Below, piece by piece: positions 1 through 11,039 of a stretch of DNA of 64,000 nucleotides (its first letter is position 1; the number at the start of each line of letters is the position of its first letter). Source of the stretch: Gnetum montanum (taxonomy: Eukaryota > Streptophyta > Gnetopsida > Gnetales > Gnetaceae); the NCBI GenBank assembly GCA_015680685.1, contig MNCI01004064.1, positions 137,180 through 201,179 on the forward strand. Reading direction: 5' to 3'. The notes under the pieces were generated by a model. That model was given only the letters and a program-made list of their open reading frames with translations. It did no database searches and was not told where the DNA came from. The translations under genes and the position numbers were made by a program.

Positions 1-538
1 AGATCCAAGATCGTGGGATCATCTTGCACAGTTCGCAGGCTCTATTGGTCAGAAATAGTTGATCGATAGACGTCAGAGCTTGACCTTCCTTGCATCCCAG
101 CTTTGGCCCGCGAGGTAGATCAGACTTCCGTTTGGACAGTTTTCTTGTTGTTTTGTGCTTGCTTTACATCAAGTAATCGGGGTCTCCCCAGTGTAACGAG
201 ATATATAAAATATACATCTTTCAAGTCAAAGCGTGGATCTTGAGACTACGCGTTTCTCTTGTATTAGCCTCCTCTTATCGTGTTTAGCGTTGCAATCGTT
301 ACAATTCATCTACGTCGTTTTCCCCTCATTTTGTGTTTCTTCGAATCAGATCGTTCCACGAGACATTCATTATCTCCATCGGTTTACTGACTAGTAAGTC
401 CCTGTCTGATCGACAAGATCGTTCAGGGCGCCGCGGATTCGTTTTTCCAACATAGCCCTCGCACGAATCTATGGTTAAAACTGTGTACGCGGGATTTTGT
501 TTGGTATTTTCCAACTGCCGACGTTTTCCGTTGTTACA
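1..538 (+). mobile_element. 3' part of a CpG-rich LTR inserted in a copia element
   Basis: Homologous to the last ~550 bp of the complete solo LTR at 13,631-15,234: both share the GTTGATCGATAGACATC-like block, the CTGATCGACAAGA block and the end CGTT-GTTACA. The LTR ends with CA at 538. Directly after it the copia reading frame resumes with codons for T-V-E-A, so this LTR interrupts a copia integrase/RNase H ORF. The expected 5-bp target duplication would be ACAGT (539-543), but its partner lies before the window. Whether this is a solo LTR or the end of a full element cannot be told. Confidence 0.75.
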
Positions 539-873
539 ACAGTAGAAGCAAAATATATTTCAACTGGAAGCTACTATGTGCAAATTTTATGGATGAAGAA
601 AACTCTTAAAGATCTAGGGATTCAATCAAATTCCATACCTATCTTTTGTGACAACAACAGTACTACATGACAAAAAATCCTATTCAACATTCTCGTACAA
701 AGCACATTGAAATTCATCATTATTTCATACGAGAACATACTCAACTTGAACATATAAAACTAGAATACATTGGGACATATAGTCAACTTACTCATGCATT
801 CACCAAGCCTCTTGATGAATGATGACTAACTACTTTGTGTAAAGACATGGGGATAGAACCTTGTCCTATTAGG
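539..873 (+). pseudogene. Ty1/copia RNase H C-terminal fragment
   Basis: Reading from 539, the translation begins T-V-E-A-K-Y-I-S and continues W-M-K-K-T-L-K-D-L-G-I and F-C-D-N-N-S, the end of the copia RNase H domain with its catalytic-region DN motif. A stop/frameshift near 668 is followed in another frame by K-N-P-I-Q-H-S-R-T-K-H-I-E and H-A-F-T-K-P-L, the standard copia polyprotein C-terminus (usual form IADIFTKPL). Further in-frame stops follow at 823-826, with remnant homology to about 873. RNase H degrades the RNA strand of the RNA-DNA hybrid during retrotransposition. The fragment is inactive: its 5' portion is separated by the LTR at 1-538 and it carries a frameshift and stops. Confidence 0.88.
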
Positions 874-1007
874 TAAGAAATTTTTTTATTTCTTTCAAAT
901 AAAAATAAAAATACAAAAATAAATATATAAGAAATTCTAGACAAAAATAAGCTTTCTAGCATATGTTTAGGGGAATTTTCCCTAGGGAAACTTCTTTTTG
1001 TTAATGC

Positions 1008-1096
1008 CCAAAAAGGGGGAGTATGTTATGCTTTTATGTTATGTTCTATACTAACCCATTTTCCAAGTTTTTAAAAATTACCAAAAAGGGAAAGAT
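1008..1096 (+). promoter_or_regulatory. Copia polypurine tract region
   Basis: Two purine-rich runs precede the LTR: CCAAAAAGGGGGAGTA at about 1,010-1,023 and CCAAAAAGGGAAAGAT at 1,081-1,096. The second directly abuts the TGTTAACC start of the LTR. Such tracts prime plus-strand DNA synthesis in LTR retrotransposons. Which of the two was used is inferred from position only. Confidence 0.6.
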
Positions 1097-1860
1097 TGTT
1101 AACCTTTTGGTATTTCAAAACCTTAGAAAATGGAAAATGTAGAAAATATGATTGTTGATATCTTGCTGGACTTGGAAAAGATAAAATTATGATGTTAAGA
1201 TAAAACGGAGATGAAGAAATCACGTTTGAGACCAAAGTAAGATGAGACCAAGATGAGTTCTAACAAACAAATCATGTTAATAACAAAGTCAATTTGGTAT
1301 CTTTGATATTCATGAAGTATCCTAGAAAATCGTTAGGCAAAATGATGATGAACTTAGGTCTATTGGCCACCACCTCAATGATAATTTCATAAACATGAGA
1401 GAGATAGCAACATGAAATGGTTAACTACAAGATATAAGATAATAGTGCTCATAATCCCCTACTTAAGAAATCCAGCAAACAAAGCATATTAATAGCAAAG
1501 TTTATTTAGTCTCTATTGCATTGTTATTTATCTCATAAGGCTAACTTTTAAGGGTCCAAATCACATCCTTCATATATTTTCAGCATTGAGATTAAAACAT
1601 CCTTTTCAAGTTAAAAAAGAAAAAAGATTTCTTCTTTTATTTTTTAAATAATCGTGACATGATTTGAAATCCCTTTTGAGTTCAAAAACCCTTTGAAAGA
1701 GTTTTGACTTGTGAAGAATACCGTAAGCAACAAATTTCATTAAGTTTAATGAAATATTTCAAAAGCTTCCAAGGTCCGGCCACCGAATCTTGACATTTAG
1801 GACCTTAAAATGGCTATAAATACAAATAAGCAAATTTCCGTGAACCCTAAATCTATACTT
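1097..1860 (+). mobile_element. 3' LTR of the copia element, right end uncertain
   Basis: Starts TGTTAACCTTTTGG right after the polypurine tract. The start is homologous to the two solo LTRs at 53,728-54,809 and 57,986-59,040, which begin TGTTGACC. They share the blocks CAAAACCTTA(A)G(G)AAAATGG and the reference to a Ca 1-kb length. A TATA box (CTATAAATAC) lies at about 1,813-1,822, in the sense direction. The right end cannot be placed: similarity fades around 1,860-1,950, where the host-gene 3' flank begins, so the LTR is probably truncated. Confidence 0.6.
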
Positions 1861-2048
1861 GATTTTGATTTTGATTTTTTATGTAAATTATGTTACTTCA
1901 CGTAAAGTGAGAACCATATTTGGGGGAGGGATTGGCTTCTTTACCTCTTAGTAATTTTTTCCAATGATGTAGGAAACCTTACTTGGATGAGCAGTCGCAA
2001 ATTTGATTATTTAAAGCCAGCAGCTAGGCCACCCACGTTAATTTTCTT

Positions 2049-2054
2049 TTTATT
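2049..2054 (-). promoter_or_regulatory. Possible polyadenylation signal of the membrane-protein gene
   Basis: An AATAAA hexamer on the minus strand about 97 bases beyond the stop codon of the gene at 2,151-4,177. Position and sequence fit a plant near-upstream element, but the motif is common in AT-rich DNA. Confidence 0.35.
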
Positions 2055-2150
2055 TTCAATAAAAATAAACAAAAACCTTTGCATTAGATGACAAAGTCGA
2101 GAAGGTTACATTGTTGCTGATACTTTTGATATATACGAGAAAGAAAAGTA

Positions 2151-4177
2151 CTATAAAATTTGGTTCACCGCTGGAGCTGGAGAACTGCTTCTAATTGCTC
2201 TGACCTTTGATACAACATCTCTATCTCTAGCATTAGTTGTACATGTTGGATCATCATCATGAATTAAGCAGCGGTAGCTACAAGAACCATAAAAGTAGCC
2301 CTGGTTATTACTCGTATGCTTTATACAGCGAAATCCTTGTGGCGGACACGGCATTGCCATAGGTGCTGGACGTGCAATAAATGTTGGGACGTCTTGCCCA
2401 GGCATCACAACGGACACTCCCACTGCATATTCACTGTAAATCTGCTTCCATGTCATGTACATAATTAGTAGTCAGAAACAAAACCAAGAAACAGAGAGTA
2501 TGGGTTCAATAACACCAACCAAGTATCAGGATTTGGCCTTGTATTCATTTTTGCCTAGAAAATTTAGTGTCATAAGAAAAAGTGGGATAAAAACAGACAA
2601 ACCAACAGACGTAGTCCCAGTACTTAGATCTCTGCTAGTAACCTTTAAACAACATCATGTTTTTAAAAAGTCAACTAGAAACATCTTAAACATTATAGTA
2701 GTCCCAATAACTTTGAAGAAGGAAATCTCTTGTTCAAAATCCTAATGATTTCCTTGTGGATTCGAACAAACAGTACTGTGGTGGGAAATTCGTATTTCTG
2801 TGGATTGTATGTTTCAAGTAGCAAAGCCCTCCTATTCTATGGAAAGAGGAAGTATGCACAAAAGCTGGCATTTTGATCAAATTTCTCCTTTTCCGATAAA
2901 CAGGTACCAAAAAATTGGCATTCTTTAATACGGATTAGATGGCTCAAGTGAACTTGTAAAAGGAGGGATTCATACCCAGCAAAATATACTATTATTTCTT
3001 GTCGGTGTTGTCGTGCCGCAGAAAGAGAAACAAGCAAAAAGTGGAGCCTACATGGCAATATATATATATTCAGTATGTTCGGTGACATCAAGAAAAAGTT
3101 GCACCCAAAAGTCAATGTGTAAAAATATTGATATTTAAAATGGTTTTAAAAAAACAAGTAGAGAGTTCACCACTTCTGGACAAACCCTCACGAACATTGC
3201 ATTTGGTTTGAACTCATAGATGAGGTTAACAAATTCCAAGTATCAGTTGAGATTCGTTATTTCTTATGTTTAAAGCAACTATGAATTTCAAAAAAATATC
3301 ATGTTCTGCATTTCTGAACTTCACCCGGATATTAGGAACATAAATGAAAGACAACTCGCTAGTACAAAGTCAGCCTGCAGACACATCGCTATAAAAAATC
3401 AATAAGAAGAGGCAGGTTGAACTGGTTTCAGTTTACACTAAAACACTTATTTCAGAGCTTTCTAACAAAGTTATCTTGATAAGCATCATAAAGGTAGCCC
3501 AATAGGCTGGTAATTTTTCGAAGTATTAATGTAAGACAGGTAAATAGGACAAGCAGAATGACCAAGAATGAAAGGAACAGGATGCAGAAACAAAACACCC
3601 AGTACAAAAGAAAAGAAAAGCAATAACAAAGAAAAATGCAGAAACTAGCGATAAATAGGAATGCTTGGGACTTCCATCAGAGAGAGAGAGAGTCTTTCTG
3701 AAGGACTTGCATTTCTTCGCTTTAACTTTGCTGTCTTTTTGCAGGAACGATTTCAGGACTTACTTTAAATACTTACTATCTACGGAATCCATTTTAACAA
3801 AGTAGAACAAATCTAGGACAACATGATGGTCCACGCACAAAACCAGACTAGACAGAAAACACAAAATATTCTCACAAGCAAATACTTACGGAGGGTTCTT
3901 CCAGCTTATCGCTGCAATGCATTTCTCCTGTGGCATGATTGGAATCCATGGCCCTGCTGTTTTCTTGTGCAGAAGAAGAAGAAGAAGACGAAGCAGTAGG
4001 TCTCACGAATCTCTCGAACAGAGCCATCACAAGGAACATTGACACCAGTATGGCAGTGGCCACAAACCCAAATGAGACTGCATTAACGGAATTATCAAAT
4101 TCCCTCCAGTGAGTAGCACTTCTGCTGCTCAAATCCCTGGCACCCTCCTGGCTGTTTGGGGAGATTTCCTCACTCAT
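2151..4177 (-). CDS. Two-exon gene, small single-pass membrane protein, plant-specific unknown
   Basis: Exon 1 is 4,177-3,890 (ATG at 4,177; 96 codons, ending E-E-P-S) and exon 2 is 2,441-2,151 (96 codons plus stop), giving a predicted 192 residues. The donor is C|GTAAGTATT at 3,889 and the acceptor GGAAGCAG|ATT at 2,442; both exons are in phase 0 and the intron is about 1.45 kb. Residues ~33-54 form one strong hydrophobic membrane segment, followed by F-E-R-F-V-R-P, a basic cytoplasmic-type flank, and a run of seven serines. Exon 2 carries V-S-V-V-M-P-G-Q-D-V-P-T-F-I-A-R-P-A-P, which reminds me of an uncharacterised plant family with a V-x-V-L-M-P-G-D-x-x-P-T-F-I-A motif. The second half has six cysteines. 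I cannot name the family or assign a function. It is the only ORF pair here that looks like an intact host gene. Splicing is inferred; exon 2 could differ if an unseen middle exon exists. Confidence 0.65.
3679..3692. repeat. (AG)n microsatellite in the intron
   Basis: Seven AG dinucleotides in the large intron of the membrane-protein gene. Confidence 0.8.
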
Positions 4178-4228
4178 TTCTCTCTTTGCAGTTCTGTCAC
4201 TGGAAACTCATCTAAGGAAACAGAAAAC

Positions 4229-4247
4229 AGAGAGAGAGAGAGAGAGG
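4229..4247. repeat. (AG)n / (CT)n microsatellite in the probable 5' UTR
   Basis: About nine AG units ~55 bases upstream of the start codon of the minus-strand gene. On the transcript strand this is a CT run, which is common in plant 5' leaders and core promoters. Confidence 0.75.
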
Positions 4248-4310
4248 GCATATATCAACACCGACAATATCTATAGCTGGATTTCCAAATCCCAGATGCA
4301 GATGCAGTGC

Positions 4311-4317
4311 TTATAAC
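4311..4317 (-). promoter_or_regulatory. Possible TATA element of the membrane-protein gene
   Basis: TTATAAG on the minus strand, 134 bases upstream of the ATG. It is compatible with a start of transcription near 4,285 and a 5' leader containing the CT run. Position-based only. Confidence 0.3.
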
Positions 4318-5689
4318 TGCAATGGAGTATCCTTTCCTGTTCGTGTTCCTGGTGGATAATATGTGGGGCTCCCGGGCTTATTCTGTTGCCATGTTTCTCT
4401 TCGACTTCGTCATGGTCAGAATTTGAATGTGAACGAAAATGTGAAAGTCACGGGATCAGTCATCAGTCAGTTCTTAGTGCTGCGTGACCCATGCCAGAAC
4501 CCAACCAACCAACCCACCCAGCGAGCGAGCGAGCTACAGAGATATAGCAGACGTACTCTTACTCCAATCATCACTCATCACAACAAAAACCTTAACTCAA
4601 AAAGAAAAGGAAACCAAAATATTGCAGCAGCAGGACAAAGGTAGACACACAGTCTCTGCGTTTAAGCTATAGCTGCCCTCCTTCAGTGGAGAAAATAGCT
4701 TCCTTCCACCGTTACCATCATTTTAGCTTCATACCTACCAAGCAAAAGCAAAGCACCGTCAAGATCTGAAAACTAGTTTTTACATGGCTTTAATCACACA
4801 ACGCAACAACAGTAGCACTGGCTCTGAATCTGGCTCTGAATCTGGCTGCCATAAATGCCAGCAAAGACCCCCAGCTGATCTCATAGAGTCCCACACTGAC
4901 CAAGGCATCTTTTCAGGAGGAGCAGAAGGAGGGGGCTAAAATAAAAGACCCCATTGTATGTCTGCAACTGCAAAACTAGTGCTCCTGGTGATTATAGCCT
5001 GCCTTGCCTTGCCTGATGGCCTTTCTTTTAATATTTTATCCATCATTGCGCTTGGACACTCATCATATTATTATGGACCTCTGCAGAGATTTTGCAGCCA
5101 CACAGTACATGACCAAAATCTCCTTTCTTCACAATTAATCTGCATGACTCTCCTATTATTATTATTATCATACTCTTAAAAATCAAACCCAGATTTTGAA
5201 AATCAAGAAAGAAACTGGTCGAAGCTTTGTGGGCTTTGAAATAACAGCTTTCAAGAACCGAATACTGTATTTCTGTTTTGAACGAATCTTTCTGAAGGGT
5301 CAAAAAAGCCTGGTCATTCTTCTTGGCATTTGCGAGCCGTGCTTTAAGATAAGACAAATCAGCACAGCCAAGCGTTAGAGTTTTAAGTCAAACAATAACC
5401 TTTCCCATGCCAACTCTCTGCAAAATTTATCTTATCCTAAAACAAGTGCAGAAAGGCAAGGTTACAGCCTTTCCCACATTTTCATTTCAACCCAATTTTG
5501 GAACATGATTTCCATCATCTCTGGGCAAGATTTGACACCCAAGACGGACACTTCAATAACCAAACCAAAACACCCTAACCAACTTTCAAACGCCAAGGCC
5601 ATGTCAAATCACTGTGCTGTTCTACCCTGCTGTGCTCTGCTGTGCTCTGCCCGACTCGTTGACGGTTGACAGAATTTGGCAGTCTCAAC

Positions 5690-5840
5690 TTTATCGAAGT
5701 CACGTCAGATGACAGACATCGCCTACGTGGACTGCCGTTTGCTGATGTGGCATAAAACTAATGGCTAGCATAGTCCCACGTGAGCCGAACCCTGTTCGGG
5801 GCAATGATGAGGTGGCAAAGTGGAATCCGTGCACGTGGTG
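5690..5840. promoter_or_regulatory. Cluster of ACGT-core elements (G-box type)
   Basis: Contains TCACGTCA (about 5,700), CTACGTGG (about 5,725), CCACGTGA with the palindrome CACGTG at 5,777-5,782, and GCACGTGG with CACGTG at 5,832-5,837. ACGT-core sites are bound by plant bZIP and bHLH factors. The block lies ~1.5 kb upstream of the minus-strand gene in a GC-rich stretch. It could be a distal promoter element of that gene or of an unseen transcript. Confidence 0.35.
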
Positions 5841-6889
5841 CCAGTGGTGGGACCCTCGGAAAAGACTCGACAGACCGATCGCTGGGGAGGCCGCGGACTG
5901 CCATGTGGGTCCCGCAGGACCACGGCCCTCGTGGGGGTTTTCACACCAGTCGTTTCATAACCCAGTTGGTGACGTATGTTTATTTATGGAATTTCATTAA
6001 TGATTTTAAGTTAATGTTTGTGTAGAAGAGAAGGCACCATGGGCGGGTTAAGGGAGGCTTAAGAGGGAACATCATGATGATGATATATCATGTTGTTGTT
6101 CTTAAGTTAATATGATGTGGTTGTGACTGGTCTGGTCTGGTCTGGTCTGGACCACCCCGTACCATGCCATGGTTACTACATCATCATCATCATCATCCAT
6201 TCATGGTATTTCATCATTTCCAGGTTTTCCTTCCTTTGAAAGACATCAACAAATTCTGCACTACGCTTCCCTCGCCTTAATTTTGGTGGGTCCTTTGGCT
6301 GTCTGTTGATATAATATAAATCTCCGTGTCCGTAGCCTTCTCGTCATGCCATTTGTTTGTGTGGTGGGGAGCATGGCTAGACTTCAGGTCTTGTCAAATC
6401 GTTTCCATAGAATCCATAAATATTAGAATATGTACCTGTTATTTTCATACGCTTTTGCACAAAATAAAGTCTATAATTTGGTCTAGGACCTACATACAAG
6501 CAAATCGACATATATTTCAATGGGAAGTACACTTTAGGGTAAGTGCAATTGTGATCATTTCTATCATTTTGAAAGTTATTTGCACAATGTTGACGTGCTA
6601 TAGAGGTTTTCTACCTATTTATTTTGCAAATATAGAGGGTTGTTGACATCTAGCTAGCTAGGTTACTAAGAAGCAATAGTTGTTAAACTTTGGGATACTT
6701 GTTAAAACTCGGGAGTGAAAGCCGATGGAACTTGATATTTATATATTCTTAAATCTTAACACCTTAATATTAATTATTGTTCTTAATTTTTTTTGTTTAG
6801 ATTTCATTGGAATGTGTAATATTAATTATATTTTGCAAATTTGAGTAAGAGATTTCAAATTTTTACTTCCCTAAAGTGTTGATGCATAA

Positions 6890-7520
6890 CTTAAGGTCTT
6901 GTACCAAATTATTAATCAAGACCTTTGATAACATTGGGTGTCTCCTACATAGATGTAGTAAGCCAAAAAATAATCACCGTAAGAAAATTTTATAAATGCA
7001 TCATAATGTTCATTTAAGTATATGAAACTATGCTAGGGCAATAGTGAGTTCAAAGGGAATGACTAAAAACTCATAATGTCCATACCTTGTCCTAAAAGTT
7101 GTGTTACATATATCCTTCTCCTTCACTCTAACTTGGTGATAACCAAACTTAAAATCAATCTTAGAGAACACCTTGACTTCACTTGGTCTAATAGATCATC
7201 AATCATGGGTAGAGGATATTGATTCTTGACTATCACCCAATTCAACTCTCTATAATCAATGCACAACTTCAAGCTGCCATCCTTCTTTTTAATAAAGAGC
7301 ACTAATGAACCCTATGGTAAGATACTTGGTCAAATCATACCTTTATCCATCAACTTTTGAATTTGTATCTTAAGTTCTACAAGTTCCATGGGTGACATCT
7401 TATGATTTGCCTTGAAAATTGGTTGGGTTTTAGGCTTGAGAGTGATCTCAAACTCAATTTCTCTATAGGAGGTAACCCAAGATGTTTCTTCTTAAATACA
7501 TCCAAGAACTCTTATACCAC
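6890..7520 (-). pseudogene. Ty3/gypsy reverse transcriptase fragment, copy 1
   Basis: Minus-strand translation in several frames gives, in order, [43 protein letters not shown] and [15 protein letters not shown]. These are the ordered N-terminal RT blocks of Ty3/gypsy elements, closest in wording to chromoviruses. The catalytic YxDD region is not visible and the piece is broken by frameshifts. It lies back to back with a plus-strand integrase fragment, which is not the normal RT-RNase H-integrase order. Confidence 0.85.
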
Positions 7521-7555
7521 TGGAATCTACTTTAAATGGAACTCATTTTACTGGA

Positions 7556-8175
7556 GCTTTATTCAAAAAGTTAATGCAAAAACTTGGGGTCAATCATAAA
7601 CTAACTACACCTTATCATCCCTAAGAAAATAGTCAAGCTAAAGTAACTAACAAAAAGATTACATAAATATTAACTAGAACTATTAGTAGATATAGGAAGG
7701 ACTAGATCACTAAACTTAATGATGCTCTATGGCCACACAGACCAACTTGGAAATTTCCTATAGGGTATTCACCATATGAATTACTTTATGGAAAATTGCC
7801 TACTCTGCCAATCCAAGCAGAAATAAATACCCTTAGAATACTTGACCTAGATTTAGACTTAGCCTAGAAGGAATGATTAATAAATTTTAATCTACTAGAT
7901 TAAAATCAATTAGTAGTTCAAATGAGTAATGAGATTCATAAAAAGTATTCCAAACTTTGACATAACACCAAGATTAGATAAGTTTCTATTAAGCTTGGAG
8001 ATAGAGTCTTCTATTATAACCCAAATCATATCTCATAAAAGACAAAGTTTCAAACTTTATAAAAAGACCCTATATGGTCCATGCTACATATCAATTAGAC
8101 ACCATACAAATTTATGACCCAACTTACCCATAAAAGCTAATCCATATTAATATTCAACAAGTCAAACCATTCCAT
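7556..8175 (+). pseudogene. Ty3/gypsy integrase fragment, copy 1
   Basis: The plus strand encodes K-L-G-V-N-H-K-L-T-T-P-Y-H-P, D-A-L-W-P-H-R-P-T-W-K-F-P-I-G-Y-S-P-Y-E-L and Y-G-K-L-P-T-L-P, the C-terminal half of a retroviral-type integrase core. These are followed by K-L-G-D-R-V-F-Y-Y-N and V-K-P-F-H-D, typical of the integrase C-terminal region. The wording of the core is closer to Tat/Athila elements than to chromoviruses. Several in-frame stops make it inactive. Confidence 0.85.
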
Positions 8176-8188
8176 GACTTTCTATTGG

Positions 8189-8800
8189 TGACCATTTGGG
8201 ACCACCAACATTGGGGGCCTCCAATCTCATGACCTTTGGGGTCATAATATGTGAAGGTGTTTTGCAAATAAGCTTTAGGTGCTTGCTAGTCTTTGACAAA
8301 ACCAAGGCCTAGGTACATCCAAATAGACTTAGTGGCTATGTGAATATGTTTTTGTTGTTGTGAATGTTGAAATGGTTGGGTTTTGTATGAAATTGTAATT
8401 GGCTATCATAAAAGAAATTTAGTTAACTCTGTCAAATACTATGAGTTGTTGAAGGTTCCTATTTTGTCAAGTCACTTAGTCTATATAGTCCCTATAATAC
8501 ATTACTTGAAACAAATAAAATTTTGCAAAAATGTTTGAGCACAACCAATCTACTCCTAATTTCCCCCAAAGAGAAAATTCCACAAGAAAAATAGAAATAG
8601 AGTGAGATTCAATGGACTTAAAAAGAGAAAGAAAAGAAAGCAGATTTGTGTGCAGTCTCAAATATTTAAGCAAGATAAATTGACATGACTAAACACTTTG
8701 CAATAAAGCTATTCTAGTTCAATCTAACTACGAAATATCCAAACCCTTTGAGCCCAACAAGCAATTTTGTAAAAGACAATCTTATTACACTATCAAAAAT
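8189..8800 (-). mobile_element. Truncated LTR, copy 1
   Basis: Homologous to 11,040-11,656 (unit 2) and to 38,729-39,350. It begins at TGACCATTTGGGACC and stops abruptly at 8,800, where a ~940-bp part present in unit 2 is missing. Orientation is taken from the TATA box seen in the complete copy. Confidence 0.7.
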
Positions 8801-8802
8801 AC

Positions 8803-9435
8803 ATTAGTAGTAAAAGAGTATCAAATACATAAACCACATTAAGTCATGGAGACAAAAAAATATGGAAAACTCATATTAGTGGGGATGAAACTTTGGGAAA
8901 CATCCTCATAAATAACCATTCATGAAAGGAAGAAATCCAATATGGGAAACTACCATCTAGTAAGACTAATTGACCTGGTACAAGAGAGAGTGGCATAAAT
9001 TTGGATAAGGCATATAACACTTGATAATAAATAGAGAGACTCCCATTTAGTGACTCCACTCAAATTTAAGAAGGGAAGCTTCTATGTAGAGATTCCTATT
9101 GAAGAAGGTTGTTGGAACATGTGGGTCTTTCCCAAGGCTACAAGAGATGAATCAACTGATGAATATCCATTTCAAACTTTGATGCTTGAGATTTGAGTTG
9201 GAAATGAATGAGGTGGAAGATCTGCAATTTCTCCATCATCGTTAGATGACATATATTGGAATAATCAATCCTTTGAAAGATAACATTACATCCATACTTC
9301 CAAATATAATATAGAATAATAGGCCTAATAACTTTCCACAAAAATTTAAAATTAGCAGAAGTGGTAGCTAAAAAGCCAAGTATAACATCATCTTGAGATA
9401 GCTTGCATGATGGAATAACTTTGGAAGCCAATGTC
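8803..9435 (-). pseudogene. Duplicated LINE 3' end
   Basis: Nearly identical to 12,599-13,230, the 3' end of the long LINE. The minus strand encodes W-T-L-A-S-K-V-I-P-S-C, then V-I-L-G-F and W-K-V-I-R-P-I-I-L-Y-Y-I-W-K, the region after the zinc-binding RT domain of plant LINEs. It reached this place as part of the tandem duplication, not by its own insertion. Confidence 0.75.
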
Positions 9436-9739
9436 CACAATGTTGATGTGCTATAGAGGTTTTCTACCTATTTATTTTGCAAATATAGAGGGTTGTTGAC
9501 ATCTAGCTACCTAGGCTACTAAGAAGCAATAGTTGTTAAACTTTGGGATACTTGTTAAAACTTGGGAGTGAAAGCCGATGAAACTTGATATTTATATATT
9601 CTTAAATCTTAACATCTTAATATTAATTATTGTTCTTAATTTTTTTTATCTAGATTTCATTAGAATGTATAGTATTGATTATATTTTGCAAATTTGAGTA
9701 AGAGATTTCAAATTTTTACTTTCCTAAAGTGTTCATGCA

Positions 9740-10375
9740 TAACTTAAGGTCTTGTACCAAATTATTAACCAAGACCTTTAATAACATAGGTGTCTCCTAC
9801 ATAGATATGGTAAGGCAAAAAATAATCATAGTAAGAAAATTTTATAAATGCATCATAATGTTCATTAAGTACATGAAAGTATGCTAGGGCAATAGTGAGT
9901 TCAAAGGGGATAACTAAAAGCTCATAATGTCCATACCTTGTCCTAAACATTGTGTTACATATATCCTTCTCCTTCACTCTAACTTGGTGTTAACCAAACT
10001 TAAAATCAATCTTAGAGAACACCTTGACTTCACTTGGTCTAATAGATCATCAATCATGGGTAGAGGATACTGATTCTTGACTATCACTCAATTCAACTCT
10101 CTATAATCAATGCACAACTTCAAGCTGCCATCTTTCTTTTTAATAAAGAGCACTAATGAACCCTATGGTAAGAGACTTGGTTAAATCATACCTTTATCCA
10201 TCAACTTTTGAATTTGTATCTTAAGTTCTACAAGTTCCATGGGTGACATCTTATGAGTTGCCTTGAAAATTGGTTGGGTTTTAGGCTTGAGAGTGATCTC
10301 AAACTCAATTTCTCTATAGGAGGTAACCCAAGATGTTTCTTCTTAAATACATCCAAGAACTCTTATACCACTAGA
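9740..10375 (-). pseudogene. Ty3/gypsy reverse transcriptase fragment, copy 2
   Basis: Duplicate of the fragment at 6,890-7,520. One frame (9,765-9,977) is open over 70 codons and shows [11 protein letters not shown] followed by V-L-N-E-H. Upstream frames repeat K-K-K-D-G-S-L-K and C-I-D-Y-R-E-L-N. Inactive for the same reasons as copy 1. Confidence 0.85.
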
Positions 10376-10408
10376 ATCTACTTTAAATGGAACTCATTTT
10401 ACTAGAGC

Positions 10409-11035
10409 TTTATTCAAAAAGTTAATGCAAAAACTTGGGGTCAATCATAAACTAACTACACCTTATCATCCCCAAGAAAATAGTCAAGCTAAAGTAACTA
10501 ACAAAGAGATTACATAAATATTAGCTAGAATCATTAGTAGATATAGGAAGGACTAGATCACTAAACTTAATGATACTTTATGGGCACATAGATTAACTTG
10601 GAAATTTCCTATAGGGTATTCACCATATGAATTACTCTATGGAAAATTGCCTACTCTACCAATCCAAGCAGAAATAAATACCCTTAGAATGCTTGACCTA
10701 GATTTAGACTTAGCCTAGAAGGAATGATTAATAAATTTTAATCTACTAGATTAAAATTAATTAGTAGTTCAAATGAGTAGTGAGATTCATAAAAAGTATT
10801 CCAAACTTTGACATAACATTAAGATTAGATAAGTTTCTATTAAGCTTGGAGATAGAGTCTTCTATTATAACCCAAATCATATCTCATAAAGGACAAAATT
10901 TCAAACTTTATAAAAAGATCCTCTATGGTCCATGTTACATATCAATTAGGCACCATACAAATTTATGACCCAATTTACCCATAAAAGCTAATCCTTATCA
11001 ATATTCAACAAGTCAAACCATTCCCTAACTTTCTA
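10409..11035 (+). pseudogene. Ty3/gypsy integrase fragment, copy 2
   Basis: Duplicate of 7,556-8,175, with T-P-Y-H-P, D-T-L-W-A-H-R-L-T-W-K-F-P-I-G and Y-G-K-L-P-T-L-P. It has fewer stops in places than copy 1, but is still a fragment lacking the zinc-finger end and the first catalytic residues. Confidence 0.85.
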
Positions 11036-11039
11036 TTGA

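Larger units (their letters stand above)
4250..6582. other. Upstream region of the host gene, no gene seen
   Basis: Non-repetitive intergenic DNA with simple repeats: GGCTCTGAATCT-type units at 4,820-4,848, CTGTGCT/CTGC repeats near 5,620-5,650, (TCTGG)n at 6,127-6,150 and (TCA)n at 6,181-6,197. The part from about 5,600 to 6,050 is clearly richer in GC and CpG than the flanks. Short ORFs in all frames have no recognisable domains. Confidence 0.5.
6583..9435. repeat. Tandem segmental duplication, unit 1 (2,853 bp)
   Basis: Begins CACAATGTTGACGTGCTAT and is nearly co-linear with unit 2 starting at 9,436. It contains a gypsy RT fragment (minus), an integrase fragment (plus), a truncated LTR and a LINE 3' end. 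Compared with unit 2 it lacks ~940 bp between 8,800 and 8,803 (unit 2 positions ~11,657-12,596). Confidence 0.9.

Noticed and set aside
2837-3115. Minus-strand 92-codon frame inside the intron of the host gene
   Set aside because: No motif, no matching splice phase with the two exons, composition like intron.
5761-6025. Overlapping plus-strand frames in the GC-rich block
   Set aside because: Open only because of high GC; no start context, domain or partner exon.
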